In this document: in pieces, positions 9,416 through 18,773 of the stretch | Position numbering within the stretch: position 1 is the first letter of the stretch | Layout of the letters: each line of letters starts with the position of its first letter | DNA from: Acidobacteriota bacterium | GTDB taxonomy: Bacteria; Acidobacteriota; Terriglobia; Acidiferrales; UBA7541 | Direction: 5' to 3' | DNA length: 64,000 bases | Assembly (NCBI GenBank): GCA_003224085.1 | Contig: QHYK01000076.1 | Coordinates: forward strand, 36,749 to 100,748 | The notes under the pieces: generated by a model | Database searches by the model: none | The model's input: only the letters and a program-made list of their open reading frames with translations | What the model was told of the DNA's origin: nothing | Position numbers and translations under genes: made by a program

Positions 9416-12400
9416 TGTCTGGGTTCGCGATCCGCTATCCCTATTTCATCACCGTAATTTGTCTGGTCATCGCCATTGTCGGCACCGTTACGCTCGTTCG
9501 CATGCCCGTGGATCTGTTTCCCCCCATCAACATCCCGGTTGTCGTCGTCGCCACGTTTTATTCCGGCATGCCTCCCGAACAGATGGAAACGAACATCACC
9601 AATCCTTTCGAGCGCTGGTTCACCCTCGCTAGCGGCGTAGATCACATCGAATCCCGCTCGCTCCCCGGCGTCAGCCTCATCAAAATGTACTTTCAACCAG
9701 GCACCAACGCCGACGCCGACCTCAGCACTGTCTCCAATCTCGCGATGGCCGACCTCCGCCGCCTCCCTCCCGGGACGCTTCCTCCTGTCGTTCTCAAGTT
9801 CGACGCCTCTAGCCTTCCGGTTTGCCTCATTACCCTCAAGGGCCAGGGCCTCAACGAAACGCAGCTGCAAGACCTCGGCCGCTTCAACGTACGAAATCAA
9901 ATCGCCAACGTACCCGGCGCTTCCGTTCCTCAGCCCTTCGGCGGGCGCTATCGGCAAATCATGGTTTACGTCGATCCGCTAAAACTCCAGGCCCACCAAT
10001 TGAGCCCCATGGACGTCGTGCGTGAAGTCAACGACGCCAACCTGATTCTTCCTGCTGGCGACGTGAAAATCGGTCCCTACGACTACAACCTCTATTCCAA
10101 CAGCCAGGCGCCCTCGGCGTCCGACATCAACACCATGCCGCTCAAGTCCGTCGGTCAGACACAGGCCTCCGTCCTTGTCGGCGATGTCGGCAAAGCCGTG
10201 GACGCGCAGGCCATCCAAACCAACATCGTTCGCGTGGACGGCCAGCGCTCTGTGTATCTGCCGATTCTCAAACAGGGCGGCGACACCAACACGATTGCTG
10301 TCGTCGACGGCATCCAGGACGCTCTTCAGCACCTTGTTGACATTCCCAAGCAGTTGATTCCCAAAGTTGTTTTCGACCAATCTCTCTTTGTCAAGACCGC
10401 CATCTCCAACGTTCTTCGCGAAGGCGGCATGGGCCTGGTTCTCACGGGATTAATGGTTCTGCTCTTTCTCGGCAGCCTTCGCGCCACCGCTGCCGTGTTT
10501 CTCTCCATCCCACTTTCAGCGTTGGCCGCGTTTCTTGCTTTAGGTGGAGGCGGCGGCAGCGTCAACACCATGGTCCTCGGCGGACTCGCGCTCGCCTTTT
10601 CCCGATTGATCGACAACTCTGTCATCGTCCTTGAAAATATCTTTCGCCACCTCGAATTGGGCGAAACTCCCGAGCTGGCCGCCGAACGCGGTGGTCAGGA
10701 AGTTGGCCTCGCCGTCCTCGCCGCCACTCTGACCACTTCCGTGGTGTTTTTCCCGGTCGTGTTTCTTTATGGCGTCAGCCGCTTCCTTTTCGTCGCTCTG
10801 GCTCTCGCCGTTGTTCTCTCGCTGTTTGCTTCCTATTTCGTCGCCATGTCCGTCGTTCCGCTTTTCTGCGCGAAATGGATCAGGCAGCGCCAGGCCGATG
10901 AAGAGCTGGGGGACACTTTCACCTGGCGCTGGGACGGCATCGGCAAGATGTTCAATTTCTATTTCAAAAAAATGTTGGAGAAGTACGACCGCACTCTGGC
11001 CACCGCGCTCACCAAGCCCGCTGCCACCGCGGTTGTCCTTGCCGGAATTTCTCTCCTGTGTCTCGCCCTCTATCCTTTTCTCGGTGTCTGTTTTTTCCCG
11101 CGCACCGACCCCGGCCAATTCGTCATCAACGTGAAAGCTCCCTCCGGCACGCGCGTCGAATTGACCGAAGATTACGTCAAGCAAGTCGAACAAATCATCC
11201 GCCATGTCGTTCCCCCGAGCGAACTGCAAATCATCGTCTCCAATATCGGCATCACCACCGATTTTTCGGCAATCTATACGCCAAACTCCGCGCCCCACAC
11301 CGCCTTTGTCCAGGTCAGTCTAAAGGAAGACCACAAAGTCGGCAGTTACGAATACATGCGCCGCGTCCGCGAACAATTAGGCGAAAAGCTCCCCCAGCTC
11401 GGCACCTATTTCCAATCCGGCGGCTTGGTGGACGCGGTCATCAATCTCGGCCTTCCCGCGCCCATCGACATTCAGGTCAGCGGCAACAATCTCGGCAGTG
11501 TCTACAACACCGCCGCCAAGCTTGCCCAGCCCGTACGCCAGGTCAAAGACGTCAACGACGTTCTCATTCCCCAGGACATCGACTACCCCGCCCTCGAACT
11601 CGACGTCGATCGTGAAAAAGCCGGCCTCCTTGGCCTCTCCCAAAAAGAAATCGTCGACAACGTCATCACCGCGCTCACTTCCAACGGCATGATCGCACCG
11701 AATTATTGGATTGATCCCCGGAGCGGCAATCCCTACCTGCTCACCGTGCAGTATCCCGAAGACGCCGTCAAAACCGTAACGGACCTCAAGCAGATTCCTC
11801 TGCGGGGCGTGAAAAGTTCTCAGCCCACTTTCCTTGACTCCGTCGTCAAAGTGAAAACCATTCCGTCCCCCACCGAAGTCGACCACTATCAACTCTTCCG
11901 GGTCGTGGATGTCTACGTTTCCCCCAAAACCGAGGATCTGGGCGCGGTCACCCACGAAGTCGATGACATCATCAAAAAAACTCCGCTTCCTGCGGGAGTC
12001 CGTGTCCAGCTTCGCGGTTCCGTCCAGGGCATGCGCTCCTCCTTCCGCAGCTTCGGCATGGGCCTCATTTTGTCGGTTGTCCTGGTCTACTTGATTCTCG
12101 TCGCTCAATTTGCTTGCTGGGAGGACCCGTTCATCATTCTCCTCGCCATTCCTCCAGGCCTTGCGGGCGTGCTCTTGTTTCTTCTCGCCACCCACACCAC
12201 CCTTAACGTGATGTCTTTGATGGGCGTGGTCATGATGGTCGGCATTGTCGTTTCAAACAGCATTCTGATTGTCGAGTTCGCTCGCCATCTCCACCACGAT
12301 GGCAAGCCCATAGGAGAAGCCGCATCGCTTGCTTCCCGCATGCGTCTTCGCCCCATCCTGATGACTTCGCTCGCCACCGTTCTCGGCATGATTCCCATGG

Positions 12401-12555
12401 CCATCGGCGCCGAGCCCGGCAGCGAACAGTACGCGCCTCTCGCTCGCGCCATCATCGGCGGCTTGTTGGTTTCCGTCGTCGTTACCGTCTACCTCGTTCC
12501 GGCGGTCTACCTCCTGGTGCACGGAAGAGAAGAAGCCCGGGCGGTGCGGCCGTGA
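9415..12555 (+). CDS. RND efflux pump, inner-membrane permease subunit (AcrB-like)
   Basis: This 1046-residue protein is about the length of AcrB, with 12 expected TM helices and two large periplasmic loops (about residues 35-335 and 560-870). Conserved elements include the N-terminal FAIRYPYFITVI, PVDLFPPINIPVV, the end of the second docking region and RMRLRPILMTSL. The TM4 proton-relay site, LLVDDAIVV in AcrB, reads RLIDNSVIV here, so the second Asp is Asn. The TM10 segment SAKNAILIVEFA of AcrB reads VVSNSILIVEFA, so the relay Lys is Ser. The pump thus belongs to a divergent subgroup. It lies between the adaptor and TolC genes with overlapping stops and starts. Confidence 0.9.
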   Translation: MSGFAIRYPYFITVICLVIAIVGTVTLVRMPVDLFPPINIPVVVVATFYSGMPPEQMETNITNPFERWFTLASGVDHIESRSLPGVSLIKMYFQPGTNADADLSTVSNLAMADLRRLPPGTLPPVVLKFDASSLPVCLITLKGQGLNETQLQDLGRFNVRNQIANVPGASVPQPFGGRYRQIMVYVDPLKLQAHQLSPMDVVREVNDANLILPAGDVKIGPYDYNLYSNSQAPSASDINTMPLKSVGQTQASVLVGDVGKAVDAQAIQTNIVRVDGQRSVYLPILKQGGDTNTIAVVDGIQDALQHLVDIPKQLIPKVVFDQSLFVKTAISNVLREGGMGLVLTGLMVLLFLGSLRATAAVFLSIPLSALAAFLALGGGGGSVNTMVLGGLALAFSRLIDNSVIVLENIFRHLELGETPELAAERGGQEVGLAVLAATLTTSVVFFPVVFLYGVSRFLFVALALAVVLSLFASYFVAMSVVPLFCAKWIRQRQADEELGDTFTWRWDGIGKMFNFYFKKMLEKYDRTLATALTKPAATAVVLAGISLLCLALYPFLGVCFFPRTDPGQFVINVKAPSGTRVELTEDYVKQVEQIIRHVVPPSELQIIVSNIGITTDFSAIYTPNSAPHTAFVQVSLKEDHKVGSYEYMRRVREQLGEKLPQLGTYFQSGGLVDAVINLGLPAPIDIQVSGNNLGSVYNTAAKLAQPVRQVKDVNDVLIPQDIDYPALELDVDREKAGLLGLSQKEIVDNVITALTSNGMIAPNYWIDPRSGNPYLLTVQYPEDAVKTVTDLKQIPLRGVKSSQPTFLDSVVKVKTIPSPTEVDHYQLFRVVDVYVSPKTEDLGAVTHEVDDIIKKTPLPAGVRVQLRGSVQGMRSSFRSFGMGLILSVVLVYLILVAQFACWEDPFIILLAIPPGLAGVLLFLLATHTTLNVMSLMGVVMMVGIVVSNSILIVEFARHLHHDGKPIGEAASLASRMRLRPILMTSLATVLGMIPMAIGAEPGSEQYAPLARAIIGGLLVSVVVTVYLVPAVYLLVHGREEARAVRP

Positions 12556-13889
12556 TTCGTCCAACCGGTTGCATTTCGCTGTTGCTCGCGGTCACCTGCA
12601 GCTTCGCCAAAGCGCAAGCGCCCGCGGACCCAGGGAACGCCCCAGCCTCGACACAAACCGCGCCTTCCGGCCCGCCTCTCACCTTGGCGCAAGCCGAAGC
12701 CACAGCCATCAAGAACAATCCTCAAATCACCATCGGCCGCCTGCGTGCCCTCGCTGCGCAGCAATATGTCCGCGAATCGCGCTCCGCTCTCTTGCCCAAT
12801 GCCTACTTGAGCTTGACTGCCGTGGACTCCAATCCTGGCAGCCGCCTCGCTGCCGGTTTCCTCAACAATCCCATCCTTTTCCCGCGTGCTGCCGAAGGCG
12901 CCTCCGTCGGCCAACTCGTTACGGATTTTGGCCGCACCACCAACCTGCTTTCCAGTTCCCAATTCGCCGCCAAAGCCGAGGATCAAAATGCCGCCGCTAC
13001 CCGCGCGGACATTCTCTTGGCCGTCGACCAGGCCTTCTACAATTCGCTGGACACGCAAGCCCTCGCGCGCGTCGCGGAACAGACCGTGGAAGCCCGGCAA
13101 ACCCTCGTCGATAAAGTCCAGGCTCTCACCGACGCGAAACTCAAGTCCGAATTGGATCTCAGCTTCGCCAAAGTCGAACTCGCGCGCGCCAAACTTCTCT
13201 TGCTCGAATCGCGCAACAACTTTCAAGCTGCTCTCGCCGGCCTTTCCGCAATTCTCGGTTATCCCAGCGAACAGAATTTCCAGCTCGTCGAAGAAACTAC
13301 TCCCCGCACTCCGCCCGCTCCCGACGTACAGCCCCTCATTCAACAAGCCTTGCAACAACGTCCGGAAATCAAGGCGTTGCAGTTGGAAGTCCAGTCGGCC
13401 CGGAAATTCGCCGGCGCCGAGCACGATCTCTGGCGCCCCACCGTCGCCGCTCTCGGCGCGGTCGGGGAAGCGCCTGTGCGCGACAACCACATTCCCAACT
13501 GGTACGGCGCCGTCGGCGTTAACGTCAACATCCCCGTCTTCAACGGTTTCCTTTACAGCGCGCGCGCCAAAGCCGCCGACCTCCAAACGGAAGTCGATCG
13601 CCAGAAACTCGCCGATCTCCGCAACACGATCGCCCGCGACGTGCGTGTCGCCTGGCAAGACACCAACCGCGCTTACGAGCGCCTTTCCCTCACCCAACAG
13701 CTTCGCCGGCAGGCCATCCTGGCCCTCGAACTCGCCCAAGCCCGCTACAACCTCGGCCTCGGCTCCATTGTCGAATTCACCCAGGCCGAACTGCAGAAAA
13801 CCGAAGCCGACATCGCCGACGCCGACGCCACCTACCAATATCGCTTGACCCAGATGGTTCTCGCCTTTACCATTGCCGCACCGAAATAG
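12552..13889 (+). CDS. TolC-family outer-membrane efflux protein
   Basis: This 445-residue protein starts at GTG 12552, which overlaps the pump's stop by four bases. A signal peptide is visible (about residues 1-22, ending CSFAKAQA), followed by a Pro/Ala-rich linker. Two outer-membrane efflux (OEP) repeats follow. Each has long helices rich in Ala, Gln and Glu and a periplasmic strand segment (for example LTLAQAEATAIKNNPQI at the start and ALELAQARYNLGLGSIVEF near the end). It would trimerise to form the exit duct for the preceding adaptor and pump. The family is clear; the transported compounds are not. Confidence 0.9.
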   Translation: MIRPTGCISLLLAVTCSFAKAQAPADPGNAPASTQTAPSGPPLTLAQAEATAIKNNPQITIGRLRALAAQQYVRESRSALLPNAYLSLTAVDSNPGSRLAAGFLNNPILFPRAAEGASVGQLVTDFGRTTNLLSSSQFAAKAEDQNAAATRADILLAVDQAFYNSLDTQALARVAEQTVEARQTLVDKVQALTDAKLKSELDLSFAKVELARAKLLLLESRNNFQAALAGLSAILGYPSEQNFQLVEETTPRTPPAPDVQPLIQQALQQRPEIKALQLEVQSARKFAGAEHDLWRPTVAALGAVGEAPVRDNHIPNWYGAVGVNVNIPVFNGFLYSARAKAADLQTEVDRQKLADLRNTIARDVRVAWQDTNRAYERLSLTQQLRRQAILALELAQARYNLGLGSIVEFTQAELQKTEADIADADATYQYRLTQMVLAFTIAAPK

Positions 13890-14211
13890 GCCTTGCCCCG
13901 GCGGAACGGAAAGGAAAGTTCGCCTCAGGGAGTTTGCGGATGGCTTGGCTCTTCGTACAACTGATGCGCGGCCGAAGCGTTTCCCGGACTGTACAGCTTC
14001 CGCCGGTTTTGGCCCCCGCCTGTTGTTGCTGATCCTCTGACAATCTCGCAACTTCTTGTGCGTCAATGGTTTGCTGTGAAGCGTTCCCGTTCGTTACAGG
14101 ATATTCACAATCAGTTGACGCAATTGTAAAAAGGCCTCTTTACCTTTTCCCGCAGGGTGACACGCCCAATTTTTCGGTCGCACTTCGACTTTTGCTCTAA
14201 AGAGAGAGGAA
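13890..14211. other. Intergenic region before the porin gene
   Basis: No gene is seen in these 322 bases. The last 100 bases are A/T-richer. A TTGACG at 14115-14120 is followed after 17 bases by CTTTAC (14138-14143), a weak candidate promoter for the porin. A ribosome site AGAGAGAGGAA (14200-14210) lies just before its ATG. Confidence 0.4.
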
Positions 14212-16233
14212 ATGAAAAACTTAGCTGCACTCATACTGTCGCTATTCCTCGCCACGGGAATGGCTTTCGCTGATACTCCCAAGGACTCGGCTCCGCAACC
14301 CGCCAAGGCTCCGGCTAAACCCAAGGCCGCCAAGAAGGCGGAGAAATCCGACCCGGCGCTTGCTGCTGAGATCGAAGAACTCCGGCAGGCCATTCAGTCC
14401 CAGCAAGAACAGCTTCAATTGCTTAAGGAAGAATTGGCCAAACGCGATCGCCAGATTGACCAGGCGCGGGAGGCCGCTGCCGCCGCCAATGCCCGTGCGG
14501 CCGAAGCCAGCACCAAGGCTGTGGAAGCCGTCAATTCCTCCGTAGAAGCAAGAACCACGACGGCGACGCTCCGCACCACGGTAAGCGATTTGAAGGCCAG
14601 CACCGAAGTTCTCAAGACCACCGTGGCCAACAACGAAGCCCAAGCTGAGAAGGCTGCCGAAGAAGGCCCTAACACCATCAAGTACAAGGGAGTCAACATC
14701 ACGCCGGGCGGCTTTGTTGAGGCGGCCACGGTTTTCCGCAACCGCGCCACCAGCGCCGACATCAATACACCATTTAACAGCATCCCCTACCCGGGAAACT
14801 CCCTGGCCAAGGTGACGGAGAACAATTTTACCGCTCGCCAGAGCCGCTTGACCCTGTTGGGAGAATCCAAAGTCGGCGCTGCCAAGCTTACCGGCTATTT
14901 TGAGATGGACTTCCTCGGAGCCGGCACCACTTCCAACAACCGCCAGAGCAACAGCTACGTTTTCCGACAGCGGCAGATCTGGGGCCAGGCAGCCTTCGAC
15001 CATGGCATCAGCGTCACTGCCGGTCAGATGTGGAGTCTCGCCACCGAGAACCGCAAGGGCATTCAGAACCGTGGAGAAGCTTTGCCCATGATGATCGACC
15101 CCCAATACGTCGTGGGCTTCACTTGGCAGCGCGCCTATGGCTTCCGCGTCGTCAAGGACTTCGGCGGCAAGTTCGCGGTAGGCATTTCCGTCGAGGGTCC
15201 GCAAGCCACCGTTGGCGGCCGCGGATTCACTTCGTACCAGAATACTTCCGCGAACGGAACCGTTACCGCTTCGCAGAACTTCTTCATCAACGCTCCTGGA
15301 GCTGGCGGTGGTCTCTATAACGCGTTCGACGCAACCGGCTACACGGTGAACAAAGCCCCGGATCTCATTTTCAAAGCCGCCGCGGATCCTGGCTTTGGCC
15401 ACTACGAGGTCTTTGGCCTCCTCAGCACCTTCCGCAACCGCATCTTCCCCTGCGCGGTAGTCAGCCCCAATGCTGGCGCCAATGTTGTGTACACGGCGGG
15501 AAGCCAGGTGACTTGCCAAGGCCAGACTCCCGGGACGGCAACAATTACCACGCCGAACGGCGCCGGCGCTTTCAACGACACGCGCACCGGCGGGGGTGGC
15601 GGTGCCAGCGCTCATTTCCAGCTGTTTAGTAAAAAGGTCGATTTCGGCGTGAAGGGCGTTGCCGGAGACGGCATCGGCCGGTTCGGCTCCTCCCAGCTTC
15701 CTGACCTCACCTTCCGCCCCGGCGGCACACAAGCTTTGATCCGCACCGCTCACGGCTTGGGTGTCCTCGAATTCCATCCCGATCCCAAGCTGGACGTTTA
15801 CCTGTACTATGGCGGCGAATATGCCTGGCGCGCCGGCTATGCGGGGTATACAACCGTGCGCATTACCAACTCGCCGGCAATTCCGGCGCAGAACGGCAAC
15901 CCTGCTTACTCCGGCGTGGCTAGCGTAGCTGTAACCAGCACCACCGGCGGCTACGGCCATATCGCAGCGAACAACAGCGGGTGCTCAACAGAAACCGCAC
16001 CAACAGGTTCTTTCACCCCGGGAGGTGGCGGAACATGCGCTGGCGATACTCGCCTTATCGAGGAAGGCACCCTTGGCTTCTGGCATAAATTCTACCAGGG
16101 CCCCAAGGGCGGCATGCGCTGGGGCCTCGCGTACTCTTACATCACCAGGACCGCTTGGTCCGGCGCCGCCAGCAACACGCCCAAGGCCGTGGACAACATG
16201 CTCTGGACCGCTTTCCGCTATTACCTGCCTTAG
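14212..16233 (+). CDS. Outer-membrane porin with N-terminal coiled coil (DcaP-like)
   Basis: This 673-residue protein has a signal peptide (about residues 1-21, ending GMAFA) and a Pro/Ala/Lys-rich linker. An amphipathic coiled coil spans about 45-145 (heptads with Gln, Leu and Glu, then Ala-rich). A long beta-barrel of alternating strands starts at about residue 160 (GGFVEAATVFRNR) and ends with the aromatic C-terminus FRYYLP. The coiled coil followed by a barrel resembles DcaP-type trimeric porins, whose coiled coil reaches into the periplasm. The ribosome site is strong (AGAGAGAGGAA). It ends in a good terminator. Substrate is unknown; nearby phoBRU alone does not show a phosphate role. 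Confidence 0.75.
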   Translation: MKNLAALILSLFLATGMAFADTPKDSAPQPAKAPAKPKAAKKAEKSDPALAAEIEELRQAIQSQQEQLQLLKEELAKRDRQIDQAREAAAAANARAAEASTKAVEAVNSSVEARTTTATLRTTVSDLKASTEVLKTTVANNEAQAEKAAEEGPNTIKYKGVNITPGGFVEAATVFRNRATSADINTPFNSIPYPGNSLAKVTENNFTARQSRLTLLGESKVGAAKLTGYFEMDFLGAGTTSNNRQSNSYVFRQRQIWGQAAFDHGISVTAGQMWSLATENRKGIQNRGEALPMMIDPQYVVGFTWQRAYGFRVVKDFGGKFAVGISVEGPQATVGGRGFTSYQNTSANGTVTASQNFFINAPGAGGGLYNAFDATGYTVNKAPDLIFKAAADPGFGHYEVFGLLSTFRNRIFPCAVVSPNAGANVVYTAGSQVTCQGQTPGTATITTPNGAGAFNDTRTGGGGGASAHFQLFSKKVDFGVKGVAGDGIGRFGSSQLPDLTFRPGGTQALIRTAHGLGVLEFHPDPKLDVYLYYGGEYAWRAGYAGYTTVRITNSPAIPAQNGNPAYSGVASVAVTSTTGGYGHIAANNSGCSTETAPTGSFTPGGGGTCAGDTRLIEEGTLGFWHKFYQGPKGGMRWGLAYSYITRTAWSGAASNTPKAVDNMLWTAFRYYLP

Positions 16234-16280
16234 TCCAGGACAGGCAATTGCGGCCCATCCCTCCCCGGGGGAAGGAAAAA

Positions 16281-16309
16281 GGGCGGCTCCTCACCGAGCC
16301 GCCCTTTTT
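16281..16309 (+). terminator. Strong intrinsic terminator after the porin gene
   Basis: GGGCGGCTC (16281-16289) pairs perfectly with GAGCCGCCC (16296-16304) over a six-base loop, followed by TTTTT at 16305-16309. It lies about 50 nt after the porin stop. Confidence 0.9.
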
Positions 16310-16506
16310 CCGTCATGCTATTGCATTTTTTGCCCGCCCTCTCCCCTGCTGGTCACTTTTGGCCATTGCCCATGGCGACCCTCACGCGAGGGTTGTCGGG
16401 TTGCATCTTGGGGAGCAGGCTTGAGCAGGATTGGGCATGGAAACGCCCCTAAAGTGAGTGGATTGAGCGTAGGCTGCTGCCACAACATGACAGAACAGGC
16501 CGACAG

Positions 16507-17397
16507 ATGAAAGGTTTGCGCGGCGGTTGCGGTGCCCGGCGAGCGCTCTTGCTGGCTGCGGCATCGCTGTTTCCGGTGCCGGCGGACTTCGCCCAAGGCG
16601 CGGAGCCGGAACCGGCAATCTTGCACGCCAATACCCTGGCGGCCTTTGATCGTTACGTCAAGCTGACCGAAACCCGCAACTCGGAGGAACTTGAACGCGG
16701 GAAGGACTTGCTGTGGACTGACGAACTGCCCGTCCTGGAGCGCACGGAAGCTTATGCGGCGCTGAAGCGCGGCGAAGTGAAGATGAAGAAACTAGAGATG
16801 CTGGACGGCGCAAGACCCATCCCATGCCCCGGAGGCATGATCCATCACTGGACCGGCGTGGTTTTCATTCCAGGAGCCAAACTCGACGATGTCTTGAGCA
16901 TACTGAACGATTACGACAAGCACTGGCTGTATTTTGGGCCGGATGTCGAGCGCTCAAAGATTGAATCGCGCAATGGAGATCACTTCCACGTGTTCCTGCG
17001 GTTTCGCCGGCACAAAGTAGTCACCATCGTGCTCAATACCAAACATGAAATCGAGTATTTCCATGACGGGCCCGGGCGCGCGCACAGCCGAAGTTCCGCC
17101 GTGCGCATCGCCGAAGTCGAAAACGCGGGCAAAAGCAATGAGCGCGAGAAAGCGCCGGGGGACGATGGCGGATTCCTGTGGCGCATGGAAACGTGGTGGC
17201 GTATGGAAGAGCGCGACGGCGGCGTCTATGTCCAGAGCGAAGTCGTTTCCTTGACCCGCGACATTCCTGTTTTGCTTAGGTGGATGATCGAACCCTTCAT
17301 CACCAGCATCCCGAAAGAAACTCTAACGGCCACGCTCGTCGCAACGCGCAAAGCCGTGCAACGGCGCATGGCAAACGATGAAAGCCAGTCTCTGTAA
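16507..17397 (+). CDS. Exported protein of unknown function, START/SRPBCC-like
   Basis: This 296-residue protein has a probable signal peptide (about residues 1-30, RRALLLAAASLFPVPADFAQG). The body has the pattern of a START/SRPBCC lipid-binding fold, with strands such as HHWTGVVFIPGAKLDDVLSI, a central HFHVFLRFRRHKVVTIVLN, and a C-terminal helix after LLRWMIEPFITSIPKETL. No catalytic motif is visible. Similar single-domain exported proteins are, to my knowledge, common in acidobacteria without a known role. The gene stands alone after the porin terminator, so its neighbours say nothing about function. Confidence 0.6.
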   Translation: MKGLRGGCGARRALLLAAASLFPVPADFAQGAEPEPAILHANTLAAFDRYVKLTETRNSEELERGKDLLWTDELPVLERTEAYAALKRGEVKMKKLEMLDGARPIPCPGGMIHHWTGVVFIPGAKLDDVLSILNDYDKHWLYFGPDVERSKIESRNGDHFHVFLRFRRHKVVTIVLNTKHEIEYFHDGPGRAHSRSSAVRIAEVENAGKSNEREKAPGDDGGFLWRMETWWRMEERDGGVYVQSEVVSLTRDIPVLLRWMIEPFITSIPKETLTATLVATRKAVQRRMANDESQSL

Positions 17398-17502
17398 ATG
17401 GCGCAGCAGTTAATTCGCATCGCTTGCGGGCCTCTCTAATCTGTGAACGGTTAGCTGCCGGCGGTGAGCTTTTTCCCGGGGGGAGCGGGAAGGGCAATTA
17501 GG

Positions 17503-17565
17503 CGGGTTGGGTAGCTCGCACACGACCCCTTTCGGGGCCGCTGTCCCCGCGCGGCCCCCAACCCG
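17503..17565. other. Compact inverted-repeat structure, unknown function
   Basis: CGGGTTGGG (17503-17511) pairs perfectly with CCCAACCCG (17557-17565). Inside, GGCCGC (17536-17541) pairs with GCGGCC (17551-17556), and CCCC (17526-17529) can pair with GGGG (17534-17537), so the two inner hairpins compete. The rest of the 396-base gap 17398-17793 holds no gene I can support. No T-run follows on either side, so a plain terminator is unlikely. Confidence 0.45.
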
Positions 17566-17793
17566 TTCTTGGCACGTTACGCGGGCGCTTTGCACGGCTC
17601 AATGGTTCTGCAGAGCCAGCGTACAGGGTACGGGGGTCGTAGTACGACGGGTCCATTTCTGCACCGTCGAATTTCGCTGGGGATGCCGCTAACCGGCTTA
17701 GAATTAGCTTGATAGAGAGGAAGCGAGGTATTTCAAGCCCTTGTTCATAGCTCGATGGTACTGCTTTTGCCGTTCGATTCTTGGCTTGCGAAT

Positions 17794-18255
17794 TCAGCGA
17801 AACAAATTTGGAACATACCAGCGAGCGTAAGTGGCAAATCCCAGGAAAAGCACGAGCCACCAAAGGACGAGGGCGCTTCGCATCCAAAGCTTGTACCTGG
17901 TGAGCCGGATCTTTTCCGGCAGAAGCTCCGTGCCTGCGGCGAGCAGAATGTACAATCCCAGAATTTCCGTGATGCTTCCAAGCGTTGCGTGCGCCGCAGC
18001 CAGTGCGAAGTAAGACTTTTCGAGCTTGGCCGGAATTCTCGGAAGCACTTGAACACGAAACGAAGGAATCATCCCCAAAACGATGACGGCAAGGTTGAAA
18101 AGGACGATCGTTGATTGGCACCACGCGTGTTGCCGAAAGAGTCCAGTGCGAGCAAACCACGTGCCCGCGACCAGCCCCACGCCCATGGCGATTTCCAGCA
18201 GCAAGATTATATCCGCCGCTGGCGGAGCCGCGGTTCCCCGAAGTCCTTCGTTCAA
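17794..18255 (-). CDS. DUF420-like integral membrane protein
   Basis: This protein of 153 residues has about four predicted TM helices (ADIILLLEIAMGVGLVAG, STIVLFNLAVIVLGMI, ILGLYILLAAG, SALVLWWLVLFLGFATY) separated by short charged loops, including a conserved-looking His-Ala-Thr-Leu-Gly segment. The pattern fits DUF420, a family found near cytochrome oxidase or copper protein genes. It is the last gene of a minus-strand set with DUF2231, cupredoxin and metallophosphoesterase genes and lies 31 nt after the DUF2231 gene. A link to copper or respiration is suggested only by this context. Confidence 0.6.
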   Translation of the reverse strand: MNEGLRGTAAPPAADIILLLEIAMGVGLVAGTWFARTGLFRQHAWCQSTIVLFNLAVIVLGMIPSFRVQVLPRIPAKLEKSYFALAAAHATLGSITEILGLYILLAAGTELLPEKIRLTRYKLWMRSALVLWWLVLFLGFATYARWYVPNLFR

Positions 18256-18286
18256 AAGTCTGCCTCCGCGCTAGTTAAGTCGATTC

Positions 18287-18739
18287 CTAGCCTGGAGGGT
18301 TCACGCCGCTGAGGAACCCGCCAAGGTGGCCCGTAAGTAGAACAAGGATGGCGGTCAACGCCTCCAGGGGAAGACAAAAAATCCGAAGGGCCTCGGTCTG
18401 TTTTCGCCGCGCGGTCCAGTGAATCAGCCAGACCACCGAGATCAACATGCCGGAAGCGATCCCGAATACCAGGTGCAAGAGGAGCGTGCCCTTCAGCCGC
18501 TGGCCCTCGAGTTGCCACTGCCAGGCGAGCAGCCCGGTTATCATGGTTGGCACGGAAGCTACGGCGGCCAGCAGGAAATTAAAATAGGCCGCCGCGGCCA
18601 AGCTTTGCCGTTTGGTCCAGGACGCCAGAAAATCAAACGCCGCGCCGGCGATAAACAGCGCAATGGGAAAATGGATCAGCACGACGTGCTGCGCATGCCT
18701 CGCCGTCAGCGCGGCTTTGAGGCCGAAGGGATTCAACAT
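18287..18739 (-). CDS. DUF2231 domain membrane protein
   Basis: This 150-residue protein has about four TM helices. The N-terminal VVLIHFPIALFIAGAAFDFL is the typical DUF2231 opening, with a His before Phe-Pro. Later segments are FNFLLAAVASVPTMITGLLA, LLLHLVFGIASGMLISVVWL and LTAILVLLTGHLGGFLSG. Members of this family often accompany haem or copper redox proteins; no biochemical role is established. It starts 34 nt after the cupredoxin gene on the same strand and is probably co-transcribed with it. Confidence 0.75.
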   Translation of the reverse strand: MLNPFGLKAALTARHAQHVVLIHFPIALFIAGAAFDFLASWTKRQSLAAAAYFNFLLAAVASVPTMITGLLAWQWQLEGQRLKGTLLLHLVFGIASGMLISVVWLIHWTARRKQTEALRIFCLPLEALTAILVLLTGHLGGFLSGVNPPG

Positions 18740-18773
18740 TTCGTCGCACGCATTTGCAGGATGACTTTGGCGT

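Noticed and set aside
10540..11298. Open frame opposite the RND pump
   Set aside because: Acidic low-complexity translation typical of antisense GC-rich DNA.
14242..15960. Long open frame opposite the porin gene
   Set aside because: Gly/Ala/Arg-rich without domain pattern; the sense frame has signal peptide, coiled coil and barrel.
17503..17565. tRNA or simple terminator
   Set aside because: No tRNA consensus positions (no TTCGA loop or CCA) and no T-run on either side.
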